DNA of 64,000 nucleotides from Acidicapsa dinghuensis (GTDB lineage: Bacteria; Acidobacteriota; Terriglobia; Terriglobales; Acidobacteriaceae), in contig NZ_JAGSYH010000004.1 in assembly GCF_025685685.1 (NCBI RefSeq), forward strand, positions 806,001 to 870,000, written 5' to 3'. Under the pieces are notes generated by a model, which worked only from the letters and a program-made list of their open reading frames with translations, searched no databases and was not told the DNA's origin. Of this stretch, positions 16,538-24,965 are shown in pieces. Made by a program: the position numbers and the translations under genes. Positions within the stretch are counted from its first letter, which is position 1; each line of letters opens with the position of its first letter.

Positions 16538-17814
16538 GTCTGCATCTCCAGCTGAGGGGAAGCGCAACCGTACCAGTCTTCCCGTGTCAGCGCACGTCGA
16601 ACTCGGTCACGGCTCGAACGAGTAAATAAGACCTGGTATATGGCAATGTCGCCTCTATGAAACGCGGCCGCAGATCCTGCCATATAGAGAAGCCATATTC
16701 TGTAGGTAACGTTGGACACGTGCTGCAGAATCTCGTCCGAGTTCTGACGCAATCCTTCAACCCATCGGCGCAAAGTGAGCTCATAGTGTTCTCGAAGGTT
16801 CTCAACGTCTCGTACTTCAAGGCCTTGTGACTCGGCGGCATCGATGACCTGGGTTAGTGTCACGAGCTGGCCATCCGGGAAGACGTACCGGTCGATAAAC
16901 GAGGACTTGCGAATCGGTGACAGTGCTGAACGAGCGATACCGTGATTAAGGAAGGCTCCTCCGGGTCTCAGCAATCGTTGAACCGTCCCGAAATACTGGC
17001 GAAGGTTCTCGAGACCGACATGTTCGAACATACCGACGCTAGCGATCTTATCGAAGGATGGAGTCACCGACTCCAACATCCGATAGTCTCTGATCTTAAC
17101 TGTGCATCGTCGTTCCATAGCGGCCATTTCGATGCGTTGTTGTGCGATAGCGGCCTGTTCTTTGCTGAGAGTTACTCCCTGAGCGTAGACCTGATGGTTG
17201 GTCGCCGCGTGCAGAAGAAGACTGCCCCATCCGCATCCAATGTCGAGGAAGCTTTCAAGTGGTTGCAAACGCAATTTCTTGCAGATAAGCTCAAGCTTCT
17301 GCTCCTGTGCCGTATCGAGTGTGTCGTTCGGACTACGAAAATACGCGCATGAATAAACGAGCGATCGGCCAAGCCAGGGCCGATAGAATGCACATGGCTG
17401 ATCGTAGTGGTACGCGATCGATGCTCGGTCTCTCCGCATGGAATGGCGCCCCCCGTGCTTAAGGCGCTGGCCTAGGCCGAATAGAGTTTGCACTGCTGCT
17501 TCCCCGATTTTCTGGCGCAAAGTACGGGGACGATCAAGCAGGTGTTCTCCGATGGAGAAAACGGAGAAGAGATCTCCTTCCACGTCGAGATCCTCATGTA
17601 TAAAAGCCTCGCCAAGAGCAACCTCGTTCGGTTCGGCGATCAACGTCTTTAGCGCACGTGAATTGTGCACCACGATCGTGCATACCGGCCTTTCGACAAC
17701 TGATGACGACCAGTGCCAGCCATCCCAGAGCCGGATGGCAAATGCAGGTCCTTCATAACCCGCAAATAGTGCATTCAGCGTGCTCTCCATTTGCGACGCG
17801 ACGGACTGGAGCAT
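16534..17814 (-). CDS. cfa: Cyclopropane-fatty-acyl-phospholipid synthase
   Basis: Transfers a methylene group from SAM to cis double bonds of membrane phospholipid acyl chains. The protein is 426 residues. ATG 17814 has GGAGGAAAG 6-8 bases upstream. The N-terminal lipid-binding half contains GEAFIHEDLDVEGDL (about 67-81). The methyltransferase half has the SAM motif FLDIGCGWGSLL (about 189-200), GVTLSKEQ, and the Cfa hallmark SVGMFEHVG (about 259-267). The stop overlaps the HEAT gene start, and the metallophosphoesterase gene ends 40 bp upstream. Cyclopropane lipids make membranes less permeable to protons and weak acids, so a role in limiting HF entry is reasonable but inferred. Confidence 0.93.
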   Translation of the reverse strand: MLQSVASQMESTLNALFAGYEGPAFAIRLWDGWHWSSSVVERPVCTIVVHNSRALKTLIAEPNEVALGEAFIHEDLDVEGDLFSVFSIGEHLLDRPRTLRQKIGEAAVQTLFGLGQRLKHGGRHSMRRDRASIAYHYDQPCAFYRPWLGRSLVYSCAYFRSPNDTLDTAQEQKLELICKKLRLQPLESFLDIGCGWGSLLLHAATNHQVYAQGVTLSKEQAAIAQQRIEMAAMERRCTVKIRDYRMLESVTPSFDKIASVGMFEHVGLENLRQYFGTVQRLLRPGGAFLNHGIARSALSPIRKSSFIDRYVFPDGQLVTLTQVIDAAESQGLEVRDVENLREHYELTLRRWVEGLRQNSDEILQHVSNVTYRIWLLYMAGSAAAFHRGDIAIYQVLFTRSSRDRVRRALTREDWYGCASPQLEMQT

Positions 17815-17854
17815 ATATCTTTCCTCCAAGGCGCAATGCGAACAGCCAGCCTCG

Positions 17855-18565
17855 CTACGCGCTCGTACCTGCAGGCAAGAAGCCGGTCTTAAGTACCACG
17901 ATCAACGCATCCTGATCTTCTTCAGTGATCGGCATCGTACGAATTTGCCGGATCGTATTCTCAATTGGATACTCGTATTCCTTCAGCGACAGATGGCCAT
18001 CCGCCCAGACCGCGTAGCATGCAAGCGGTCTACCAGTCTTAGGCTGCCCGAGGCTTCCAGGATTGACCACGATCGTTTCACCAACGTGTCGGATAAATGG
18101 AGTGTGGGTATGCCCCACGACAAGAACATCGGAGCCAGCCCACTCCACCTGATTTTCCCAGCGATCGGAATTCTCTGGACAATATCCAAACAACGGATCA
18201 GTCGGTGTGGCGTGCACGAGATAGAAGCGCGTCGCGTCGACATTGGTTTCCAATTGAATCTCAAGGTTCCTCAAGAACCGGAGGTCCTCCTCCGTACAAA
18301 TCGTCTGCGTATATCGCAATGTCTCAGCTGCGAGGTGTTTGTAGGGTGGCGAGCATTGAGGATCGACAGAGAGCCCCGCCGCATGATCGTGATTGCCACG
18401 GACGGTAATTGTGGCTGTTCGCTTCACCCACCTGACAACCTCATGGGGGCAAGGTCCGTAATCAACTAGGTCGCCTATGCACCAAAGTTGATCGAAGTCT
18501 TTTTCGGGAAGAGCCTCTAGGGCAGACAAGTTCCCGTGAATATCGGAAATGATGACAACCTTCAC
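17855..18565 (-). CDS. Metallophosphoesterase (YfcE/calcineurin-like)
   Basis: A 236-residue phosphodiesterase/phosphatase of the calcineurin-like superfamily. I chose GTG 18565 (VKVVIISDIHGN) with GAGG upstream; the frame extends back into the riboswitch, which is not coding. Metal-ligand motifs are in order: SDIHGN (7-12), CIGDLVDYGP (about 29-38), VRGNHDHA (about 55-62), LVHATP (about 113-118) and GHTHTPF (about 150-156). These enzymes use two metals and phosphate-like transition states, which fluoride disturbs. First gene of the operon with cfa, HEAT and dynamin-like genes, directly behind a fluoride riboswitch. Confidence 0.92.
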   Translation of the reverse strand: MKVVIISDIHGNLSALEALPEKDFDQLWCIGDLVDYGPCPHEVVRWVKRTATITVRGNHDHAAGLSVDPQCSPPYKHLAAETLRYTQTICTEEDLRFLRNLEIQLETNVDATRFYLVHATPTDPLFGYCPENSDRWENQVEWAGSDVLVVGHTHTPFIRHVGETIVVNPGSLGQPKTGRPLACYAVWADGHLSLKEYEYPIENTIRQIRTMPITEEDQDALIVVLKTGFLPAGTSA

Positions 18566-18651
18566 AAAAACCTCCGTTCGAACAGCGCACGCCCTCGTGC
18601 GCGAGCAAATCGACCGGTCCAGATTTTGGCAAGGTTTTCGTGCGGGCGGGA

Positions 18652-18739
18652 GACCTCCCGACGATACCTCGTCAGGGGTCATCATCCGGTTCGTCCATCA
18701 AGTATGGACACCCGGCGGTTCAGGCGAACCCCTTCGCCC
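18652..18739 (-). promoter_or_regulatory. Fluoride riboswitch for the metallophosphoesterase-cfa-HEAT-dynamin operon
   Basis: Minus strand: GGGCGAAGGGGTTCGCC, TGAACCGCC, a long variable stem, then CGGATGATGACCCCTGACG. The 3' strand continues into CGTCGGGAGG, a hairpin that can mask or expose a GGGAGG sequence. A small hairpin (GCATC..GATGC) precedes the aptamer, as it also does before smc. Confidence 0.88.
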
Positions 18740-18771
18740 TACGCATCTAGTACTACTGATGCACCTTTAAG

Positions 18772-18800
18772 TCTATCAGTTTCTCAACTATGGACGTCAA
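18772..18800 (-). promoter_or_regulatory. Probable promoter, metallophosphoesterase operon
   Basis: Minus strand TTGACG, 17-bp spacer, GATAGA. The block GAAACTGATA is shared with the promoter region of the altronate-dehydratase-like gene, and a similar block precedes smc. Confidence 0.45.
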
Positions 18801-18835
18801 CCCCTCGATGGCAAGATTGGCTGCGGATTCGTCTG

Positions 18836-21800
18836 TCAGGCCTCGCTGTGGAGCCGTAAGCTCAACACCTTGGAGATTCCCGGCTCCTGCATGGTAATGC
18901 CAAAGATCATATCGGCAACCTGCATCATTCTTCTCGAGTGGGTGACAACCAGGAATTGAGTGTCCCGGCTGAGAAACCTCATGAAATCGGCGAAACGGCC
19001 GATGTTGCTTTCGTCCAATGGGGCATCGACCTCATCGAGAACGCAGAAGGGGCTTGGCCGATACTGAAAAATGGCTACCAGTAAGGCGAGAGCGGTCAGA
19101 GCCTTTTCTCCTCCAGAGAGCAGCAAGACATTTTGGAGTCTTTTCCCGGGGGGTGATGCGGCGATCTCAAGCCCGGCCTCCCGTTGGTTCTCCGCTTGTG
19201 TCGCTCGCAGTTCCGCTTGGCCGCCAGAGAACAGCTGCGCGAATACCTGCTCGAAGTTTGCATTAATCTGGGCGAAGGCTTCGGCAAACTTGGTTTCTAT
19301 AACCCGATCAATCTCCTTTACCTCCACTTGAGCGCATTGAATTTCGGCAAGTAAATCCCTGCGCTGAGTCTGAAGGAACTCGTGGCGAACGGCTGTCTCC
19401 TTATATTCGTCGAGCGCCATCATGTTGAGTGGCCCCATCTGTTCTATCCGCATGCGCAACTGTCTGCAGCTTTCTTCTGCTGCCTTAAGATCATGTGCCG
19501 ACAGGCGTGTGATGGACAGATCTTTCCGTAGCGTCTCTGCGTCGATACCAAGGTTTGTGGATGAGGTTGCCGCATAGTGCTCCAAATCTGCTCGTTGCCT
19601 GGCAATCTCCTGGGAACGACGGTCCCGATCTTCACGCAATCGCTCGAGCGCAGATCTGGACGCTTTGAGCTCTGACTCAAGGTGAGCCAAATGCTGGCGC
19701 AATGAGTTGAGCTTGGACTCGTCGCCCTCTCGGAGGCTGCGCGATTCCGCTACGTCTGCCGCAAGCAATTGAATCTGGTTCGTCAGTTCTGCTGCCTTGC
19801 TCAATCTGTCTAAGCGCTCCGATTCTGCCGCAGTCTGACGCCCCTTGATTGCAAGCAATCGTTGCTGGAGGCTGGTGTACCGATCCTTCGAACTCTGTGA
19901 AGAGGCTTCCGTCGCGCGTAGCCGCTCAGAGAGTCTCGCAAGTTCCGCATTATCGGCAGCAAGAACTTGCACCAAATCATCGTGCACTGTGCGTAGGGCA
20001 GCCAGTTCGGCAGTCCGCAGCTCAACCGTGGTCTCCGCCTCGTGGTAGGCAGTTTCCAGCGCTTCAGCTTCCTGGGAAGAATTGACGATACCAATTCGCT
20101 TTGTCTCACGAGCTTCTTCGTTGCGTGCTGCTTGCGATGTACGGTCCTGCAACTCCCGCTCTATGCGGGCCATCGAGACTTCCTCTTGTTTGAGAGTGGC
20201 GCGCTGATTTGCAAGATCCGTCTCTACCTCTTGGCCTCTCGAATTTATAGTCTTAAGTTCTTCCGATATCTGTTCAATCGTGACAGTTTGCGCATCGCCA
20301 TCCGCTTCGGCCTGGTTCAGCTCGTGTTCGATAGTGGCAAGCCGCATTTCTGTGATCTTTCGTTCGCCCTTGAGGGCTAGCGGCCCCTCACGCGCGGGCG
20401 AGCCGCCAGTCACGGTCGCGTTGTGGAAGCATTCACCATCTGAGGTCAGAAAGAACGCATCTGGAAACTCGGCTGCCAGATCGCGGGCTTCTTCCGGACT
20501 ATCCACGAGGTATCCATCTTTCAGCTTCGGCAGCGCAATTTCCAGAGACTCCGCAAGTCCATTCAGAACACGAATCTGGTTTTTGAGTGGTGTAATCCCC
20601 GGCCTCGGCAATAAATGATGATTTCTATTATTGGGGCCCTGCTCAACTACTTGAGGATGGACCAGAAAAGTAGCGCGCCCATCGATGGTCGACTTGAGAA
20701 GCCGAACTCCCTCCTCGGCCGCATCCCAACTCTGGACTACAACATAATTAAGTTCGTCCAGCAAGAAATCGTCAACGATTCGTTCGTGCTGCTCGTCCAC
20801 CTCCAGATAGCTTGCCAGAGTGGAAGCTGGTTTCAGAATGGTTCCAACCCGCAGCAACTTCTGCACCGTTTCCGTTGCGTACCCGTGATCGCGAAGTAGG
20901 GCATCCAACGCATGATGCCGTCCTAGAACCGCAGCTTGTTCTGCCCGCAAGATGTTTGCCCTCGTCCTCGCGGCCACTTCATTGGCTCGGCTACCTCGCA
21001 ATCTCTCGTCGAGCATCGCAGTCTCACGCTCGATCCTGCCGATCGTAGTGATGGCTTCTTCAATTCGCTTTGTGGTTGTAACTTTCTCAGAGTCAAGGTT
21101 TGCAAGGGTCTCTCGTGCGTCTCTGATCTCGAAGGTGAGTCGATCCGCTTCCCGGTCCAACATCGCCAAGCTTTCCTCAGCGCGAATGGTCCGATTGCGA
21201 ATCTCCCCGGTACGCGTCATGAGTAGCGCAGCATGTCGCCGAAGAACTTCGACCTGCTGCTCCATCCCAAACACTGCTGCGTTTGCTCGTCGCACTTCTT
21301 CCTGCCGCGCCGTTACCTTTTCCCGAGAGGTGAGGAACATTGCGCTTGCGGAGGTCGACAATGCTTCTTGTTCTTCGTGTTCCAGGAGCGCATCCGCTAA
21401 TTCAGCGTTGCCGTGTTTCTCTTCGCTGGCTGTTTCGCACAAACCTCGGTCGAGTTCCTCAAGTCGTTTGGTATTGTCGGCCAGGCGCGCTAAGTTACGT
21501 TCAAGTTCCACCTCAAGAGCGTTTGCTCTGCTCTGTGTTTCCTGAACTGTTCGATCAAGTTCATAGCCCTCTTGAATGAGGGTCTGCCTCGCCGTTTCGC
21601 TCTCTTCGGTCCTTGTCAATTCCTTCTGAATTTGTGTGTTAAGCTCCACGACTCCCGATTGCAGCTGTTCGAGCTGTATGTCAATGAGCGCGATGCGGCT
21701 CGCAGTCACGACAATCAGTTGATGACGCAATTCCTCACGCACCACACAGACACGTTCTGCTTTTGCAGCTTGGCGTCTCAAGCTGATCACTTGTTTCGAG

Positions 21801-22531
21801 ACTTCCTCGAGAATGTCATCCACGCGCGCGAGACTATCCGTAGCGCCATTCAGCCGCGCCTCAATAGACCTCTTCTTCGTCTGGAATCCGCCAACTCCGG
21901 CTGCTTCTTCTATCACAGCCCGGCGGTCGTTCGGTTTTGTACTGAGTAGCTGCCCAATTTGTTCTTGCCCGATGACAGCGTAGGTGTCCTGTCCTAGCCC
22001 AGTGCTCAGAAGAATCTCCTGAAGATCACGAAGCCTGCACAGCTTACCATTGAGAAGGTACTCACTCTCGCCGGAGCGAAAGAGCCTTCTGGTGATTGCG
22101 ATCTCTCTTTGCCGCAAAAGAGGCTGATGCTCGGCAGGGGAGGCCGCTATACTTTCGGCCTCTGCGGCTCGTTGCCGTCGCACCGCATCCTCATCCCAAT
22201 CCAGCGATTTCGATGACTCGTCTTCGAAATTCGATTGTTCTGGCAGAAGTTCTTCGTACACGCCAGGATCAATCAGAGTCAGGGTGACCTCAGCCATCGT
22301 CAATGGTCTTCGGCCGGGCGTTCCAGCGAAGATCACGTCCTGCATTTGAACGCCACGCAGGCTCTTCGCTCTTTGCTCACCCAGTACCCAACTCATCCCA
22401 TCAAGGATGTTGGACTTCCCACATCCGTTTGGCCCGGCTATTACCGCGATGCCGCTCCCGGGTACGATGAATTCTGTGCGATCACAGAACGTCTTGAAGC
22501 CGATGAAGGAGATTTTCTTCAGTCTCAGCAT
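18836..22531 (-). CDS. smc: Chromosome partition/condensin protein SMC
   Basis: A 1231-residue ABC-type ATPase that compacts and separates chromosomes. The N-terminal head has Walker A AGPNGCGKSN (about 32-41) and the Q-loop/RecF-like VIGQEQIGQLL. Two long coiled coils flank a hinge at about 515-670 (RVGTILKPASTLASYLEVDE, VVVQSWDAA, AFFLTSDGE, NATVTGGSP). The C-terminal head has the LLSGGEKALTALALL signature (about 1135-1149) and Walker B CVLDEVDAPLDE. GGGAG precedes the ATG. No scpA or scpB lies nearby. A fluoride riboswitch stands 190 bp upstream, which is unusual for smc, and the location in an island suggests a second copy beside a chromosomal smc. Confidence 0.93.
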   Translation of the reverse strand: MLRLKKISFIGFKTFCDRTEFIVPGSGIAVIAGPNGCGKSNILDGMSWVLGEQRAKSLRGVQMQDVIFAGTPGRRPLTMAEVTLTLIDPGVYEELLPEQSNFEDESSKSLDWDEDAVRRQRAAEAESIAASPAEHQPLLRQREIAITRRLFRSGESEYLLNGKLCRLRDLQEILLSTGLGQDTYAVIGQEQIGQLLSTKPNDRRAVIEEAAGVGGFQTKKRSIEARLNGATDSLARVDDILEEVSKQVISLRRQAAKAERVCVVREELRHQLIVVTASRIALIDIQLEQLQSGVVELNTQIQKELTRTEESETARQTLIQEGYELDRTVQETQSRANALEVELERNLARLADNTKRLEELDRGLCETASEEKHGNAELADALLEHEEQEALSTSASAMFLTSREKVTARQEEVRRANAAVFGMEQQVEVLRRHAALLMTRTGEIRNRTIRAEESLAMLDREADRLTFEIRDARETLANLDSEKVTTTKRIEEAITTIGRIERETAMLDERLRGSRANEVAARTRANILRAEQAAVLGRHHALDALLRDHGYATETVQKLLRVGTILKPASTLASYLEVDEQHERIVDDFLLDELNYVVVQSWDAAEEGVRLLKSTIDGRATFLVHPQVVEQGPNNRNHHLLPRPGITPLKNQIRVLNGLAESLEIALPKLKDGYLVDSPEEARDLAAEFPDAFFLTSDGECFHNATVTGGSPAREGPLALKGERKITEMRLATIEHELNQAEADGDAQTVTIEQISEELKTINSRGQEVETDLANQRATLKQEEVSMARIERELQDRTSQAARNEEARETKRIGIVNSSQEAEALETAYHEAETTVELRTAELAALRTVHDDLVQVLAADNAELARLSERLRATEASSQSSKDRYTSLQQRLLAIKGRQTAAESERLDRLSKAAELTNQIQLLAADVAESRSLREGDESKLNSLRQHLAHLESELKASRSALERLREDRDRRSQEIARQRADLEHYAATSSTNLGIDAETLRKDLSITRLSAHDLKAAEESCRQLRMRIEQMGPLNMMALDEYKETAVRHEFLQTQRRDLLAEIQCAQVEVKEIDRVIETKFAEAFAQINANFEQVFAQLFSGGQAELRATQAENQREAGLEIAASPPGKRLQNVLLLSGGEKALTALALLVAIFQYRPSPFCVLDEVDAPLDESNIGRFADFMRFLSRDTQFLVVTHSRRMMQVADMIFGITMQEPGISKVLSLRLHSEA

Positions 22532-22719
22532 GAACAGCTCCCATCAGAGACTGCTGAGAGTGAGCAACTGAGGGACTGCAACTCCGCTAAGGTTGGTATC
22601 GAGAGCTTAGTCTGAATAAGAGCCGTGAGGATGGTGTTCATAGAACCCCCAGCACGCACGACGGACTATCGCGTCCGAATATGCGCTTAAGTTCTGCTAA
22701 GGAATTCGTCTGGGAGGCA

Positions 22720-22809
22720 GGAGACTCCCGACGAAAACCTCGCCAGGGGTCATCATCCGCCCACCCAACAATCAGGATGGAACAGCGTTTTGGGCGAACC
22801 CCTTCGCCC
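22720..22809 (-). promoter_or_regulatory. Fluoride riboswitch upstream of smc
   Basis: Minus strand GGGCGAAGGGGTTCGCC, AAAACGC, a variable stem, GCGGATGATGACCCCTGGCG, then CGTCGGGAG as the expression hairpin. A GCATC..GATGC hairpin precedes it. The leader to the smc ATG is about 190 bases with no other frame on this strand. Confidence 0.87.
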
Positions 22810-23010
22810 TCTGCATCAGACGTTGCCGATGCACCATGAGCGTAACAGTTTTTGTGCTCGGCGGCGCTGTTGAAAAGCGAGTCCGAACGGTGGATGTCAG
22901 GGCTGTATCTACCTAGTAAATACCGGCTACTTCGCCGTGTTTTCGCTAGTTGGCCACCCGCCGCTCGACTGGGAGCAGAAGTCGGGACCTTGGTGGCAAG
23001 CTGGACAAGC

Positions 23011-24642
23011 TTACAACGAGACTCCGCGCTTCCAGGGTATGAAATCGTATTGGCAAAGCAGTTCCGCCTTGGTGAGGCATTCACCACTTGCAATCCGGAT
23101 TGATAGATCGAGCAATCGCTCAGCGGAGGCGCTAATTGTCATTGAGCCATCTACGATGTCGCCGGCGTCGAAATCAATTATGTCGGGCATCCGCTCGGCG
23201 AGTTGCGAGTTACTTGAGATCTTAACCACCGGAGCGACCGGATTGCCGGTAGGTGTGCCAAGCCCTGTGGTGAAGAGCACAACGGTGCAACCAGCCCCCA
23301 CCTGTGCGGTAACGCTCTCTACGTCATTACCGGGCGTGCACTGTAGTGTGAGTCCAGGATGCCGCACAAACTCCGGGTAGTCTATTACATCGCGTATCGG
23401 TGAAATTCCTCCCTTCCGCGCGGCGCCAGCAGATTTCATGGCATCCGTAATTAGGCCATCTCGAATATTTCCAGGCGACGGATTGAAATCGAATCCCGAA
23501 TTCACAGCTTTGGCGCGTTGAGCATAGGTTTGCATCAGATGTGCAAAGCGTTCCGCTAGTTCGTCTGTCTCGCACCGATTGATTAGTTCCTGTTCCACCC
23601 CGTGTAGCTCTGGGAATTCTGACAGCATGGTCTTGCCCCCTAACCCTACAATCAAATCCGACACGTATCCAACAGCTGGATTAGCCGAAATGCCGCTAAA
23701 TCCGTCGGAGCCGCCGCATTGTAGGCCAACCGTCAATTCGGAAGCGGGCGCAGCGGAGCGAGTGGCTCGGTTCGCTTCCACTAATGCTTCATAAGTCTGA
23801 TCCAGCGCTTGGTTGAGAAGAGATTCTTCGCGGCCCGACTTTTGTTGATCGAAGATCAGTACCGGCTTGGATAGTTCGGGATCGCGCGCTCGCAACTCAT
23901 CCATCAAAATGCTCGCCTGCGCATTCTGGCATCCGAGACTCAAGACGGTTGCGCCGGCAACGTTGGGATGATGAATATAACCGGCCAACAATCCACAGAG
24001 CGCTTGGGCATCTTGGCGCGTGCCGCCACAACCAAGTTGATGAGTGAGGAAACGGATGCCATCGAGATTAGGAAACACACGCTCTGCTCGTTCTTTGGCG
24101 AACTCTCCGAGTAATCCTTGGCTCATCGATCTCGACTGGATGAGTTCACGGACGCGCTTCCGGTACTGGTTCTGCCCGCGGCCGTATCCCAGTTCCTCCT
24201 CGAATGCCTCCCTCATTTGCTCAACGTTGCGATTTTCGCAGAACACGAGAGGTACAACGATCCAATAGTTGCGGGTTCCGACGAGGCCGTCAGCACGGCG
24301 ATAGCCCATGAAAGTGCGGTTACGCCAGAGCGAGGAGTCCACCGATTCATTGGCTGCCGGTTGGCGCTCTTCTGTATATTTGGCCGCTCGATGACGGACG
24401 TTACTGGTTGAGACCAGCCCTCCTTGTGGGATTGGCCTCATAACTTCACCAACGACCATGCCGTACATGAGAATCAGATCACCCGGCATCAGTTCGACTA
24501 AAGCTATCTTGTGTTTCGCTGGTATTGACTCAACGACAGGACAGTCAGCGTGATTGACTCTAATGGTTGTGCCTGGCGCCAGAGTAGCGAGCGCGACGCC
24601 TACATTGTCGCGCGGATCAAGTTGCAAAGTGGCCGGAGACAT
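23011..24642 (-). CDS. Altronate/galactarate dehydratase family protein (UxaA-like)
   Basis: A 543-residue fusion of a SAF domain (about 10-100: NVGVALATLAPGTTIRVNH, PGDLILMYGMVVGEV) with the C-terminal dehydratase domain (YRRADGLVGTRNYWIVVP, THQLGCGGTRQDAQ, LSLGCQNAQ, LQCGGSDGFSGISANPAVG, and TPTGNPVAPVVKISSNS). Such enzymes remove water from sugar acids using Fe2+ or Mg2+ with conserved cysteines. ATG 24642 has GGAGG 8 bases upstream; ATG 24657 is also possible. No other hexuronate gene is nearby, so the substrate is open. It is unusual in lying behind a fluoride riboswitch; perhaps it supplies 2-keto-3-deoxy sugar acids as a bypass when enolase is inhibited, which is speculation. Confidence 0.88.
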   Translation of the reverse strand: MSPATLQLDPRDNVGVALATLAPGTTIRVNHADCPVVESIPAKHKIALVELMPGDLILMYGMVVGEVMRPIPQGGLVSTSNVRHRAAKYTEERQPAANESVDSSLWRNRTFMGYRRADGLVGTRNYWIVVPLVFCENRNVEQMREAFEEELGYGRGQNQYRKRVRELIQSRSMSQGLLGEFAKERAERVFPNLDGIRFLTHQLGCGGTRQDAQALCGLLAGYIHHPNVAGATVLSLGCQNAQASILMDELRARDPELSKPVLIFDQQKSGREESLLNQALDQTYEALVEANRATRSAAPASELTVGLQCGGSDGFSGISANPAVGYVSDLIVGLGGKTMLSEFPELHGVEQELINRCETDELAERFAHLMQTYAQRAKAVNSGFDFNPSPGNIRDGLITDAMKSAGAARKGGISPIRDVIDYPEFVRHPGLTLQCTPGNDVESVTAQVGAGCTVVLFTTGLGTPTGNPVAPVVKISSNSQLAERMPDIIDFDAGDIVDGSMTISASAERLLDLSIRIASGECLTKAELLCQYDFIPWKRGVSL

Positions 24643-24759
24643 TCCCGAGTCCTCCATCGTCAGATAATGACGGTTGAGGCATCGCTCACCCTATGCGCGC
24701 CTCACGCGGCCCACTGTACTTTGTGGCGTTCAGGTTGCGGGGAATCTTCAGTGGGCAGA

Positions 24760-24849
24760 CGGCTCCCCGACGAATTTGCATCAGGAGTCATCATCTGCCG
24801 ATCAGGATTGATTCGGGATCAAGCAGCGGTTCTGGCGAACCCCTTCGCC
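24760..24849 (-). promoter_or_regulatory. Fluoride riboswitch upstream of the UxaA-like gene
   Basis: Minus strand GGGCGAAGGGGTTCGCC, AGAACCGC, a variable stem, GCAGATGATGACTCCTGATG, then TCGTCGGGGAG as the expression hairpin. Same lineage as the two riboswitches at 18.7 and 22.8 kb. Confidence 0.87.
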
Positions 24850-24875
24850 CTGTATCAGGTTATTTTCAGCAACCC

Positions 24876-24905
24876 GAGCATATCAGTTTTCCCATCGATG
24901 ACGTA
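24876..24905 (-). promoter_or_regulatory. Probable promoter of the UxaA-like gene
   Basis: Minus strand TTACGT, 18-bp spacer, TATGCT, with the shared block GAAAACTGATATGCTC. Confidence 0.42.
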
Positions 24906-24965
24906 AGAAAAGCGGCGCATTCTCAGGATTGATAGTCGTTCTCTCACGCTCGACCCTAATTTGGA

